A stretch of DNA of 46,621 nt, from positions 1 to 46,621 of the forward strand of contig PWJM01000091.1 of NCBI GenBank assembly GCA_003560915.1, read 5' to 3'. This stretch comes from Syntrophomonadaceae bacterium. GTDB lineage: Bacteria; Bacillota; Dethiobacteria; SKNC01. A program made the position numbers and the translations under genes. The notes beneath the pieces were generated by a model that made no database searches, had not been told where the DNA came from, and saw only the letters and a program-made list of their open reading frames with translations. Below, piece after piece: positions 10,972-20,549 of this stretch. Position 1 is the first letter of the stretch. Every line of letters begins with the position of its first letter.

Positions 10972-11427
10972 CTAAAACACCAGATTTGCTTTTGCTATTT
11001 TATCCAGAGGTATCTCCTTAACCCCCGCCTCTGTCTCAACTGATACAATCCCCTGGTTAAAGCCCTTTAAAATACCCTTAAATACTTTTTGTTCCCCCAG
11101 GGGCACAAAAGTTTTTATTTTAACTTCTCTTCCGGTAAATCTCTGGAAATCTTTTTCTTTTTTTAAGGGACGGTTCAGTCCGGGAGAGGATACTTCCAGT
11201 ATATAACTTTGGGGGATGGGATCTTCACGATCCAGCCCCTGGCTTAATTCTTCATTGACCATCTTACAATCCTCCAGGGAAATCCCTCCGGGTTTGTCAA
11301 TAAAGACCCGAAGGTAATGGCTTTCACCTTCCTTTACAAACTCTATGTCAACCAGTTCCAAACCGTTGATTCCCTCCAGGGGTTTAAAAAGAAGTTCCGC
11401 AATATCTAAGACCTTATTTTTACTCAC
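10972..11427 (-). CDS. rimP: Ribosome maturation factor RimP
   Basis: 151 aa; LELVDIEFVKEGESHYLRVFIDKPGGISLEDC...YILEVSSPGLNRPL. Confidence 0.95.
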   Translation of the reverse strand: MSKNKVLDIAELLFKPLEGINGLELVDIEFVKEGESHYLRVFIDKPGGISLEDCKMVNEELSQGLDREDPIPQSYILEVSSPGLNRPLKKEKDFQRFTGREVKIKTFVPLGEQKVFKGILKGFNQGIVSVETEAGVKEIPLDKIAKANLVF

Positions 11428-11463
11428 CTTGAACCTCCAAAGCTATTTTTTTCTTAGTAATAT

Positions 11464-11490
11464 GAAAGAGTGGGAAAAACCCACTCTTAA
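11464..11490 (-). terminator. Inverted repeat between the ispG fusion gene and rimP (terminator/attenuator-like)
   Basis: AAGAGTGGG-TTTTT-CCCACTCTT on the minus strand; only a weak U-tract follows. Confidence 0.45.
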
Positions 11491-11555
11491 CAAAAATCTC
11501 CCTAAATTTCCGTAATTATTTTAACATAATTAGAAGGTTTATGCAAGGGCTGCGG

Positions 11556-13328
11556 TCAATTATACTCCTTTTTGACCAAAAACATAACGATTTCCCAGTA
11601 CATCTTAGCCCGGGCGGCCAGGCCTTTTATTACCCCTAATTTTTCTTCCTTGATTACATGGGACATATCCTCTAATATCACTTCTTTTACCTTAATCCCA
11701 CTGTCCTCTATGTGCCGGGTAAGGGCAACCTCAACCCCAAATCGGGCCATGTCCATCCCGGATATATTCTCCAGAAGGGATCGCCTCACAGCTCTCTGGC
11801 CGGAAAGATACGGGGCCACTTTTTGGGCCAGGTCGGTAGCCACCCGCCCCTTTCCAAAGATGCCCACAGTCATTTCAGCTTCTCCTTTTAAAACCGGCTG
11901 GACCAGGTCATATACATGTGAGGTAGTCAGACCCAGCAGGTCGGCATCTAAAAACAAAATGACATCTGCTACGGTGCAATCCAGACCCGCCCTCATGGCT
12001 CCTCCCTTGCCCCGGTTCTCTACAAATTCTATCACCTTTACCCCCAACTCCTTGGCCACCTCAGCGGTAGAATCCGTGGAGCCGTCACTTACTACAATAA
12101 TATCATCAATCAAGGGAACACCCTTTAAGACGGACACCACATTCCCTATGGTTTTCCCCTCATTAAATGCCGGGATAATGGCAATAGTCCTGCTCCGTAT
12201 TTCTCCCGGACTGCCCGGTCTTTCTTTATTAGATACTGTATTGGGATGATCAATGCCTTCATCTACCAGAGAGTTTATCTCTTTCATTAATTCTTCTAAA
12301 AGTTTGTCCTCTTCAACCTTTTTCAATACTTTCCCCTTTTTAAAAATAACTCCTGCTCCCCTGCCCCCGGCAACTCCGATATCCGCCTCCCGGGCCTCCC
12401 CCGGCCCATTTACCACACAACCCATAATTGCCACTTTCAAGGGGTAAGGGAACGTCTCTAGTTCCTTTTCTACCTTCTCCGCCAGGGAAATTAAGTCGAT
12501 TTCGCATCTGCCGCAGGTGGGACAGGAAATGATTTCGGGGCCAATCTCCCTTACTCCTGCGGAACGTAAGATCTCCCTGCCGGCCAATATTTCCTTCAAG
12601 GGGCTCCCGGTAATGGAAACCCGGAGAGTATCCCCGATTCCCCTTAACAGTAGATATCCGATACCTACGCCGGATTTCGCTGCAGCTCGAATGGCAGTGC
12701 CTGCTTCTGTAACCCCCAGGTGAAGGGGATAGCTGGTTTCTTCCGAAATCAATTCATAAGCTCTTATCATTTTGGTAACTTCAGCTGCTTTTAATGAAAT
12801 AATAATCTGGTTAAAATTGAATTCCTCCAGCATGCGGGCCTGATTTACGGCTGATTCCACCATTGCCTCCGCTGTGGGGCCACCATATTTATCCATGAGC
12901 TGTTTTTCCAGGGAACCGGCGTTTACTCCGATCCGGATAGGAACCTTGAATTCCTCTGCAGCCCTGGCCACCTCTCTGACCCTTTCCCTGCTGCCTATAT
13001 TCCCGGGATTGATCCTGACCTTGTCCACTCCATTTTCCATGGCCTTCAGGGCATATTTATAATTAAAATGAATATCAGCAATGAGGGGAAGGGAAATACG
13101 CTCCTTAATTTGCTTTAACGCTTCTGCAGCCTCCATGTCCGGAACGGCCACCCTGACCAGTTCACATCCGATTTCTTTTAACTCTTGAATTTGTTGAACT
13201 GTTTTCTCTACATCCCGGGTATCCGTGTTGGTCATGGACTGAATGCTGACAGGGGCATCTCCCCCAATATATATACTGCCAACCTTGATCTTCATGGTTT
13301 CTTGTCTGTTCAAAAATATTGGTGTCAC
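11556..13328 (-). CDS. ispG: Fusion protein: 4-hydroxy-3-methylbut-2-enyl diphosphate synthase (IspG/GcpE) + GT2-family glycosyltransferase
   Basis: 590 aa. The N-terminal ~357 aa is complete IspG (SIQSMTNTDTRDVEKT, CPTCGRCEIDL, VVNGPGEAREADIGVAGG). A linker (IDHPNTVSNKERPGSPGEIRS) then leads into a GT-A domain RTIAIIPAFNEGKTIGNVV...DDIIVVSDGSTDSTAEVA...NRGKGGAMRAGLD...VILFLDADLLGL. No ATG/GTG/TTG is in frame between the IspG end and the GT2 core. Confidence 0.92.
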   Translation of the reverse strand: MTPIFLNRQETMKIKVGSIYIGGDAPVSIQSMTNTDTRDVEKTVQQIQELKEIGCELVRVAVPDMEAAEALKQIKERISLPLIADIHFNYKYALKAMENGVDKVRINPGNIGSRERVREVARAAEEFKVPIRIGVNAGSLEKQLMDKYGGPTAEAMVESAVNQARMLEEFNFNQIIISLKAAEVTKMIRAYELISEETSYPLHLGVTEAGTAIRAAAKSGVGIGYLLLRGIGDTLRVSITGSPLKEILAGREILRSAGVREIGPEIISCPTCGRCEIDLISLAEKVEKELETFPYPLKVAIMGCVVNGPGEAREADIGVAGGRGAGVIFKKGKVLKKVEEDKLLEELMKEINSLVDEGIDHPNTVSNKERPGSPGEIRSRTIAIIPAFNEGKTIGNVVSVLKGVPLIDDIIVVSDGSTDSTAEVAKELGVKVIEFVENRGKGGAMRAGLDCTVADVILFLDADLLGLTTSHVYDLVQPVLKGEAEMTVGIFGKGRVATDLAQKVAPYLSGQRAVRRSLLENISGMDMARFGVEVALTRHIEDSGIKVKEVILEDMSHVIKEEKLGVIKGLAARAKMYWEIVMFLVKKEYN

Positions 13329-13346
13329 CTTCTCGTTAATAATGAA

Positions 13347-14381
13347 TTAAAATATTTCCAACCGGGCAATATCCTGAAAAGCAATGAAAATCATCAGAAG
13401 GATTAGTAAGGTAAAACCGATAAAATGGATAAAACTTTCTTTATGGGGATCCACCGGTTTTCCCCTGATTCCCTCCACCAGGAAAAAAACTAATCGGCTG
13501 CCATCCAGAGCCGGGATGGGCAGAAGATTTAAAAGCCCCAGGTGGATGCTCAACACGGCGGCCAGAGTTAAAAGGTTGGAAAGCCCTGTTTGGGCTACTT
13601 CTCCCACCATCTGAACAATCCCGATAGGGCCAGCTACCTCCGGTGCAGCCTGTCGGGTAATAATTTGAGAAATACTCACCACAATAAACCGGGTAAACCA
13701 CCAGGTATTTTGTATCCCCAGGTTTAGAGAACCCAATAAAGAAAACTTCCTGGTTTCAGGGGCAATTCCGATTAAACCCCTTTGTGTTTGAGGGTCTTCC
13801 TTGGGAACCACCCTGATATCCTTTAATTTCTCATCCCTCTCTACGGTCAAAATCAATTCCTCTTCAGGGCGAGCATTAATGGTGGTAATAATATCATCCC
13901 AGTTTTTCATTTCAACTCCATTTATTGCCCGTATGGTATCCTGGGACTGCAGTTCGGTTTCAGCAGCCCGACCGCCGGGCAGGACCTCTCCCACCTGTGT
14001 AGAATTCATAACCGGTACGCCAAAGATAAAGAAATACATCACAAAAAACAAAATCACAGCCAGGACAAAATTCATTACAGGCCCTGCAGCAATAACCGCA
14101 AAACGATGGGTCAGGGGTTTACTCTGAAAACTTGCCTGATCTTCCACTTCTTCAGGGTCTTCCCCCACAAGACGGCAAAATCCACCCAGAGGCAGGGCTC
14201 TCAGGGAATAGCGGGTTCCCCCCCTTTCCACGGAGATCAGCTTGGGGCCAAAACCTATTGCAAATTCCAGCACACCAATTCCCACTCTCTTGGCCACAAT
14301 AAAATGTCCGAACTCATGAAAAAAGATTAACAGACCAAAAATGACGATTGAAGCTACTAACGTAGTCAAGTAATTTTTCAC
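13347..14381 (-). CDS. rseP: Site-2 intramembrane zinc metalloprotease RseP/RasP family with PDZ
   Basis: 344 aa; FHEFGHFIVAKRVGI (HExxH), GGFCRLVGEDPEE, PDZ region, LNLLPIPALDGSR. Confidence 0.95.
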   Translation of the reverse strand: MKNYLTTLVASIVIFGLLIFFHEFGHFIVAKRVGIGVLEFAIGFGPKLISVERGGTRYSLRALPLGGFCRLVGEDPEEVEDQASFQSKPLTHRFAVIAAGPVMNFVLAVILFFVMYFFIFGVPVMNSTQVGEVLPGGRAAETELQSQDTIRAINGVEMKNWDDIITTINARPEEELILTVERDEKLKDIRVVPKEDPQTQRGLIGIAPETRKFSLLGSLNLGIQNTWWFTRFIVVSISQIITRQAAPEVAGPIGIVQMVGEVAQTGLSNLLTLAAVLSIHLGLLNLLPIPALDGSRLVFFLVEGIRGKPVDPHKESFIHFIGFTLLILLMIFIAFQDIARLEIF

Positions 14382-14411
14382 TCCCTGCGTATAAGAAATA
14401 CATTTTATTTA

Positions 14412-15575
14412 TTACAAAATCTTTTGCTCTCTGACCTCCCGATCCACATCAATAATATCTGACAGAGAGGGACAGGAAATCACTTTATGTTTATGCATAG
14501 TTTCTTCAATTATTCTGGGTATATCCAGGAAAGAAATTCGATCTGCCAGAAATAATTCTACTGCTCTTTCATTCGCTGCATTCATTGCCGCCGGCATAGT
14601 ACCACCGATTTTTCCCGCTTCATAAGCCAGTTTTAAGCAGCGAAAAGAATCCATATCGGGCATCTCAAAACTGAGCCTTTCCGTTTCCCGCCAGTTAACC
14701 CTTTCAAAACTGCTGGGCCACCGGTCCGGATAGGTGAGGGCAAACTGAATTGGAACTCCCATATCCGGAACCCCCAGCTGAGCCTTCACAGATCCGTCAA
14801 TAAATTCTACCATGGAGTGAATGATGCTCTGGGGGTGTACCACCACCTCAATTTGATCCAGGTCCAGGCCGAAGAGGATCTGAGCCTCCAGCACCTCCAA
14901 CCCTTTATTCATTAATGTAGCGGAATCAATGGTAATTTTTTTCCCCATTACCCAGTTGGGATGTTCTAAGGCCTGTGCCAGCGTAACTTTAGAAAGTTCC
15001 TTCAGGGTGCATCCCCGGAAAGGCCCGCCGGAAGCAGTTAAAACAATTTTTGAAACCCTTTCCCAGTTCTCCCCTTGAAGGCACTGAAATATGGCGGAAT
15101 GTTCGCTGTCAATTGGGACAATAGTTACTCCTTTTTCCTCGGCCAGGTTCATAATTAATTCCCCCCCGGCTACCAGGGTCTCCTTGTTGGCCAGGGCAAT
15201 ATTTTTTCCTTCCTGCAGTGCCGCCACCGTAGGCTTTAAACCGTCAAACCCCACCAGTGCATTTACCACCCAGTCTGCTTCCGGGGTGGAGGCAATTTCC
15301 CAAAGGCCTTCTTCGCCACAAAGCACCTTAACAGAGGTGTCCCTAAGCCTTTTTCTTAATTCCTCGGCTCCTTCTTTCTGAGCCAGGGAAATAAAGCCAG
15401 GTTTAAATTTTCTGGCCTGTTCTTCCAAAAGTTTTACATTAGAGCCTGCTGCCAGGGCGGCTACCTTAAAATACTGCGGCCACTTTTCCACCACGGAAAG
15501 GGTTTGAGTCCCTATAGAACCAGTTGAACCTAAAAGTATTAAATTCTTCCTATTATATTTTCCCCCGAAATCCAT
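14412..15575 (-). CDS. dxr: 1-deoxy-D-xylulose 5-phosphate reductoisomerase
   Basis: KNLILLGSTGSIGTQTLSVVEKWP..., NKETLVAGGELI, IDSEHSAIFQCL. The ORF track start (15665) lies inside cdsA; the start is more likely ATG at 15575 (MDFGGKYNRKN). Confidence 0.95.
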   Translation of the reverse strand: MDFGGKYNRKNLILLGSTGSIGTQTLSVVEKWPQYFKVAALAAGSNVKLLEEQARKFKPGFISLAQKEGAEELRKRLRDTSVKVLCGEEGLWEIASTPEADWVVNALVGFDGLKPTVAALQEGKNIALANKETLVAGGELIMNLAEEKGVTIVPIDSEHSAIFQCLQGENWERVSKIVLTASGGPFRGCTLKELSKVTLAQALEHPNWVMGKKITIDSATLMNKGLEVLEAQILFGLDLDQIEVVVHPQSIIHSMVEFIDGSVKAQLGVPDMGVPIQFALTYPDRWPSSFERVNWRETERLSFEMPDMDSFRCLKLAYEAGKIGGTMPAAMNAANERAVELFLADRISFLDIPRIIEETMHKHKVISCPSLSDIIDVDREVREQKIL

Positions 15576-15579
15576 AAAA

Positions 15580-16368
15580 TTACAACACCTCTGAAATAAA
15601 TTTAACATAAAAATAAAGAAATGGCGCTGCCATGAGAACACTATCAAACCTGTCCAGCACTCCACCGTGTCCCGGGATCAGTTCTCCAGAATCCTTTGTA
15701 TCTAAAAACCTCTTTAAAGCAGATTCCAATAAGTCTCCTGTCTGTCCCAACAAGGAAATAAAAACTCCGGCCAGCACAGCGATGAACGGTTCCATATTAA
15801 CCAGAACTCTGAAGAAAAATAAAAATACCACGGTCCCCAAGAGTCCCCCCAGAGCACCTTCCACCGTCTTATTAGGACTGATTTGGGGAATCAGCTTACG
15901 CTTCCCCAGGTTACTTCCAATAAAGAATGCTGCGGTATCATTGATCCATATGGAAAGAAACAACAGCAGGGTATAATTCAACCCGTTGGGCATATTTCTT
16001 AAGGCAATCAAAAAACCAAAAAGCCATACAATATATATAACACCCCAGGTGGTGAAAATCAGATCCCGGAAGTTAAAGTCCTTATTTAGAAGTAAATACA
16101 AACTGAATGGGAAAAAAAGAAACAGCGGTGCCATTTCTATTATATTTGGCATCTGGAAATAAAGCAGAACTAGATAAATTCCTGCTGCAGCAATAGAAAT
16201 ACTCCGGGGGAAATAGTAATTTCCCCTGACTGAGAGCCTTCTGTACTCCTCCAATCCCAGTAAGGTGAAAAGGAATATAGCCAAAAAGTATGCAATTCCG
16301 CCCTCATATATTAAAAATAACGCCAGGGCAGCTCCAATCAGGCCGCTCAAAATACGCTTTTTTAACAC
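15580..16368 (-). CDS. cdsA: Phosphatidate cytidylyltransferase
   Basis: 262 aa membrane protein; signature GDLLESALKRFLDTKDSGELIPGHGGVLDRFDSVLMAAPF. Confidence 0.95.
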   Translation of the reverse strand: MLKKRILSGLIGAALALFLIYEGGIAYFLAIFLFTLLGLEEYRRLSVRGNYYFPRSISIAAAGIYLVLLYFQMPNIIEMAPLFLFFPFSLYLLLNKDFNFRDLIFTTWGVIYIVWLFGFLIALRNMPNGLNYTLLLFLSIWINDTAAFFIGSNLGKRKLIPQISPNKTVEGALGGLLGTVVFLFFFRVLVNMEPFIAVLAGVFISLLGQTGDLLESALKRFLDTKDSGELIPGHGGVLDRFDSVLMAAPFLYFYVKFISEVL

Positions 16369-17121
16369 TTATTTTGTTAACCCTCCATACCTGCGATTTC
16401 GTTTTTGATAATCCAGGACTGCCTCTAAAAAATGTTCTTTATTGAAGTCCGGCCAGTACGTTTCCGTAAACCAAAATTCTGTATAAGCCATCTGCCATAA
16501 AAGAAAATTGCTCAACCTTAATTCCCCACTGGGTCTGATGAGCAGGTCGGGATCAGGCTGTCTCCCACTGTATAGAAATGCAGAAATGGTATCTTCATTA
16601 ATGTCATCCTCTTTTATACTACCATCAGAAACCAATCGTGATATTTTTTTAACTGCCCGGAGAATCTCTCCCCGGCTGCCGTAGTTTAAAGCAAAATTTA
16701 CGATTAAGCCGGTATTTTCTTCAGTCTTTATAATTGCTTCTTCCACAGCCTTCCGGGTGTGGTCCGGGAGACCGGCAATCTCTCCCATTGACTTAATACA
16801 GATATTCTTTTCACAGAGTTCGTCAATTTCCTTGGAAAGGTATTCCTCTGGAAGCTTCATCAAAAACTTTACTTCCCTGCTGGGCCTCTTCCAATTTTCT
16901 GTAGAAAAAGTGTACAGGGTTAATATTTTCACTCCCAATTGGTCGGCAATTCTAATGGTCTCTTTTAAAGAATTCACCCCGGCCCGATGGCCCGCAATTC
17001 TAGGAAGCCCTCTTTTCCTGGCCCATCTCCCATTACCGTCCATAATAATCGCTACATGATAGGGAACTCGCTTAGAATCTATTTTCTGGAGAAGCTCTTT
17101 TTCCCTTGTGGTTAAATTCAT
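16369..17121 (-). CDS. uppS: Isoprenyl transferase (UPP synthase family)
   Basis: HVAIIMDGNGRWARKRGLPRIAGHRAGV...; C-terminal RPSGELRLSNFLLWQMAYTEFWF. Start likely 17121 (MNLTTREKELLQ) rather than 17154. Confidence 0.95.
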   Translation of the reverse strand: MNLTTREKELLQKIDSKRVPYHVAIIMDGNGRWARKRGLPRIAGHRAGVNSLKETIRIADQLGVKILTLYTFSTENWKRPSREVKFLMKLPEEYLSKEIDELCEKNICIKSMGEIAGLPDHTRKAVEEAIIKTEENTGLIVNFALNYGSRGEILRAVKKISRLVSDGSIKEDDINEDTISAFLYSGRQPDPDLLIRPSGELRLSNFLLWQMAYTEFWFTETYWPDFNKEHFLEAVLDYQKRNRRYGGLTK

Positions 17122-17169
17122 GGTTATCCTCCTGTACAGACAAACCCCCTCCACTGAGGGGGCAGATAT

Positions 17170-17397
17170 CTAAACCTCATCTATCACTTCGTCAAGAGCA
17201 TAAACTGCCACGATTTCAACTATATCTTTTTGGTTTAATTTCTGCCTGGCTGCCCTTAAAACATTTGTTCCTGGAATTTTTGGCTCACCATATACTACTA
17301 CTTCTACTTTAAACCCTTGCTGCTCAAGGGTTTCCCTTGCTTGATCCAGGGGAAAAGCCAGGACATCAGGCACTTTTCCTCTAAGGTTATCCCTCAT
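17170..17397 (-). CDS. Small stand-alone PASTA-like domain protein
   Basis: 75 aa: MRDNLRGKVPDVLAFPLDQARETLEQQGFKVEVVVYGEPKIPGTNVLRAARQKLNQKDIVEIVAVYALDEVIDEV; VPDVLxxxxxxARxxLEQxGFKVEV fits a PASTA unit. Confidence 0.75.
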   Translation of the reverse strand: MRDNLRGKVPDVLAFPLDQARETLEQQGFKVEVVVYGEPKIPGTNVLRAARQKLNQKDIVEIVAVYALDEVIDEV

Positions 17398-17414
17398 GAT
17401 ATAAAATTCTCACT

Positions 17415-17972
17415 TTATACTTCCATAATTTCTTTTTCTTTAGCGGTTAAAACCTGGTCAATTTTTTCAATATAATCGTCGGTTAACTTTTGTACCTCGT
17501 CCTGGGAACGTTTTAAATCATCTTTAGTAATTTCTCCATCTTTTTCCTGTAATTTCAGCTGTTCATTGGCATCCCGACGAATATTTCGAACAGCTACTTT
17601 ACTTTCTTCGGCTTTTTTTCGAATCATTTTCACCAGTTCCTTACGTCTCTCCTCCGTAAGCTGAGGTACGGGCAGCCGTATTACATTGCCATCGTTGTTA
17701 GGAGTCAACCCCAGATCAGACTTTAAAATGGTTTTTTCCACTTCTCCCATCACATTCTTGTCCCAGGGCTGCACTACAATTAGCCTGGGCTCTGGAGCGC
17801 TGATGTTTGCCAGCTGGTTTAATGGTGTGGGAGTCCCATAATAATCCACTGTAATCTTGTCCAGCAGAGAAGGAGTAGCCCGGCCTGCCCTGATGGTAAC
17901 TAAATCACTTTTAAATACCTCTACTGCTTTACCCATTTTATGTTCTGTGGTATCAAAAACTTCACTACTCAT
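17415..17972 (-). CDS. frr: Ribosome recycling factor
   Basis: 185 aa; [45 protein letters not shown]. Confidence 0.98.
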   Translation of the reverse strand: MSSEVFDTTEHKMGKAVEVFKSDLVTIRAGRATPSLLDKITVDYYGTPTPLNQLANISAPEPRLIVVQPWDKNVMGEVEKTILKSDLGLTPNNDGNVIRLPVPQLTEERRKELVKMIRKKAEESKVAVRNIRRDANEQLKLQEKDGEITKDDLKRSQDEVQKLTDDYIEKIDQVLTAKEKEIMEV

Positions 17973-17987
17973 AAAATAAACCCCCTT

Positions 17988-18701
17988 TTAACTGATAAAG
18001 GTTCCTATTTTTTCACCCATAACCGCCTTTAAGACATTTCCTGACTTCAATTGAAATACGATAAGCGGGATGCTGTTATCCATACAAAGAGAAGCTGCCG
18101 TGGAATCCATGACTCCTAAACCCATATTTAATACCTCTAGATAGGTAAGGTTTGTAAATTTTTGTGCAGATGGATTAGTAATGGGATCAGCATCATAGAC
18201 GGCGTCCACCTTGCCCTTGGCCAGTAAAATAGCTTCCGCCTCAATCTCCGCAGCCCTCAAGGCTGCAGCGGTATCGGTTGAAAAATAAGGATTTCCAGTG
18301 CCGGCGGCAAATATTACCACCCGGCCTTTCTCCAAATGCCTGATGGCCCTTCTCCTGATGTACGGTTCTGCAACCTGTCTCATATCTACCGCTGTTTGAA
18401 CCCTGGTGTCCACATTATGCTGTTCCAATGCATCCTGCAGCGCAAGAGCATTGATTACAGTAGCCAGCATTCCCATATAGTACGCTGTTGCTCTGTCCAT
18501 TCCCCGGGCACTGGCTTCAGCACCTCTCCATATATTGCCCCCTCCCACCACAATGGAAGTTTGTATCTGTTCCTTTTGCAGTTCCTTCACCTGCTGGGCA
18601 ATGCAAACGAGAACATCGGGGTCAATACCGTATCCTGCTTTTCCAGCCAATGCCTCCCCGCTAAGCTTTAAAATAATTCTTTTAAATCTCGGTGTCCCCA
18701 T
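17988..18701 (-). CDS. pyrH: UMP kinase
   Basis: 237 aa; [13 protein letters not shown]...[13 protein letters not shown]...[10 protein letters not shown]. Confidence 0.98.
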   Translation of the reverse strand: MGTPRFKRIILKLSGEALAGKAGYGIDPDVLVCIAQQVKELQKEQIQTSIVVGGGNIWRGAEASARGMDRATAYYMGMLATVINALALQDALEQHNVDTRVQTAVDMRQVAEPYIRRRAIRHLEKGRVVIFAAGTGNPYFSTDTAAALRAAEIEAEAILLAKGKVDAVYDADPITNPSAQKFTNLTYLEVLNMGLGVMDSTAASLCMDNSIPLIVFQLKSGNVLKAVMGEKIGTFIS

Positions 18702-18762
18702 CTGTTAACCCCCCAATCTGTGTAAATATTCTACATTTTTAAATAAATTCCTTCTTTAAGAA

Positions 18763-18785
18763 AAAAAGCACTACTTGTGCTTTTT
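18763..18785 (-). terminator. Terminator-like hairpin after tsf
   Basis: AAAAAGCAC-AAGTA-GTGCTTTTT on the minus strand with T-rich tail, overlapping the tsf stop. Confidence 0.75.
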
Positions 18786-19434
18786 ATTCTTTCTTGGTCA
18801 TCGCCTCTACTTCAGCAGCAAGATTATCTTCTCTTTTCTCCAGCCCTTCACCCATAACATAGCGGGAAAAGCGTCGAATAGAGATATTCTCGCCTAATTT
18901 AGCTACCTGGTCATTTAACAGGTCTATGATTTTGCGGTCGGTATCCCTGATGTACTGCTGTTCCAACAGGCAGGTCTCCTGGTAGTATTTTTCCAGTTTC
19001 CCCTCAACAATTTTATCTACGATTTTTTCCGGTTTTCCCTCTCGAAGGGCCTGATTTCGATAAATCTCACTCTCTTTTTGCATATCCTCCTGAGATACTT
19101 CTTCCCGGGAAATATATAAAGGATTTGCCGCTGCAATCTGCATGCAGAGGTTCCGGACAAAATCTTTGAAATCTTTATTTTTTGCCACAAAGTCAGATTC
19201 ACAGTTAACCTCTATAAGAACACCGATTTTCCCCCCCATATGTATGTAGGAGTCCACCAGCCCTTCAGCCGTCACACGGCCTGTCTTTTTAGCAGCAGCA
19301 GATAACCCCTTTTCTCTAAGGAGAGTTACCGCTTTATCAAAATCTCCATCCGACTCTACCAGAGCCTTTTTGCAATCCATCATGCCTGCTCCAGTCTTTT
19401 CTCTTAATTCCTTAACTACAGCAGCCTTAATCAT
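18784..19434 (-). CDS. tsf: Elongation factor Ts
   Basis: 216 aa; [37 protein letters not shown]. Confidence 0.98.
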   Translation of the reverse strand: MIKAAVVKELREKTGAGMMDCKKALVESDGDFDKAVTLLREKGLSAAAKKTGRVTAEGLVDSYIHMGGKIGVLIEVNCESDFVAKNKDFKDFVRNLCMQIAAANPLYISREEVSQEDMQKESEIYRNQALREGKPEKIVDKIVEGKLEKYYQETCLLEQQYIRDTDRKIIDLLNDQVAKLGENISIRRFSRYVMGEGLEKREDNLAAEVEAMTKKE

Positions 19435-19479
19435 CTAATACAACCTCCTAAGTTCTTAAATTACTACTTTAATTATGGA

Positions 19480-19510
19480 AAAAAGCAAGGGTAAGCGCTA
19501 ACCTACCCTT
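19480..19510 (-). terminator. Terminator-like hairpin between rpsB and tsf
   Basis: Minus strand AAGGGTA-GGTTAGCGCT-TACCCTT followed by GCTTTTTT. Confidence 0.65.
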
Positions 19511-19517
19511 ACTCAAG

Positions 19518-20367
19518 TTACTCTTTAACTTCATTCACTTCTTTAACATCAGCAGCTTCCTGCACTACAACTTCTTCCTGAGCTCCCACTGCCTGCTCTG
19601 CAGCTTTCGCTTCTTCTACAGCTTCCGCTTGTTGTGCGGCCTCTGCTTCTGCCATTTCTCTTTCCTGTTCTTCTCTCATCTGCAACCCCTGTTTTCCTTC
19701 AATGACGGCATCCGCCATTTTTCCGGTAATCAGCTTAACTGCCCGAATTGCATCATCATTCCCGGGAATAATCAGGTCTATTTCGTCAGGATCACAGTTG
19801 GTATCCACAATAGCTACGATGGGAATCCCCAGTTTTCTGGCTTCAGCAACGGCAATTCTTTCTTTGCGGGGGTCAATGATAAAAACAGCAGCAGGAAGGC
19901 TCTTCATGTGTTTGATTCCGCCTAAAAATTTATCCAGCTTGTCTTTTTCATGCTTCAACCGTAGTACTTCTTTTTTAGGCAGCACTTCGAAGGTCCCATC
20001 TTCTTCCATTTTCTCCAGCTCAAAAAGACGATCAATCCTTTTCTTAATGGTGCTGAAATTGGTCAGCATTCCGCCCAGCCATCTTTGGTTAACGTAAAAC
20101 ATTTCACAGCGGTCTGCTTCCTTTTGAACAGACTCCTGAGCCTGTTTCTTGGTCCCCACAAACAGAACTTTTTCTCCCCTTGCAGCAATATCTTTAAAGT
20201 AATTGTAAGCTTCGTCAATCCGTTTAACGGTTCTTTGTAAATCAATAATATAAATACCGTTACGCTCAGTAAAAATATAGCTTTTCATTTTAGGGTTCCA
20301 TCGGCGGGTTTGATGACCGAAATGAACACCAGCTTCTAGCAGCTGCTTCATGGAAATAACTGACAAT
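19518..20367 (-). CDS. rpsB: 30S ribosomal protein S2
   Basis: [39 protein letters not shown]... The ORF-track N-terminus (start 20492) is probably leader; GGAGGAGGTGTTACA-TTG supports a TTG start at 20367. Ala/Glu-rich C-terminal tail. Confidence 0.95.
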
Positions 20368-20369
20368 GT

Positions 20370-20475
20370 AACACCTCCTCCCTTGGTTTTTTCCTCCGCA
20401 TAATTCATCCTTTCGGGAAACCACGTAAACCCTGCGGCACCCTCCCGATTGTCCATTATGCGTGTTTTTTCGCAC
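20370..20475 (-). promoter_or_regulatory. Structured 5' leader of rpsB (candidate r-protein autoregulatory leader)
   Basis: P1 CGCATAAT/ATTATGCG (20455-20462 with 20397-20404), inner TCGGGA/TCCCGA (20443-20448 with 20413-20418), and an apical CCGC/GTGG hairpin, ending just before the GGAGG ribosome-binding region. Confidence 0.6.
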
Positions 20476-20482
20476 TTTTTGT

Positions 20483-20511
20483 AGTATACCACAATTTATA
20501 AATATTAGCAA
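20483..20511 (-). promoter_or_regulatory. Sigma-A-type promoter of rpsB
   Basis: Minus strand TTGCTA-N17-TATACT (-35 at 20506-20511, -10 at 20483-20488). Confidence 0.7.
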
Positions 20512-20549
20512 TAACTTATAGTCATTGGTACTAAAAGCCGTTAGATATG

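Noticed and set aside
11572-12249. 225-aa plus-strand ORF opposite the GT2 domain
   Set aside because: Antisense to a recognisable glycosyltransferase domain; low-complexity composition.
15576-15665. N-terminal extension of Dxr overlapping cdsA
   Set aside because: ATG at 15575 immediately after the cdsA stop gives a normal Dxr N-terminus.
20368-20492. N-terminal extension of S2 in the ORF track
   Set aside because: Sequence is the structured 5' leader; a strong Shine-Dalgarno and TTG start at 20367 fit S2 better.
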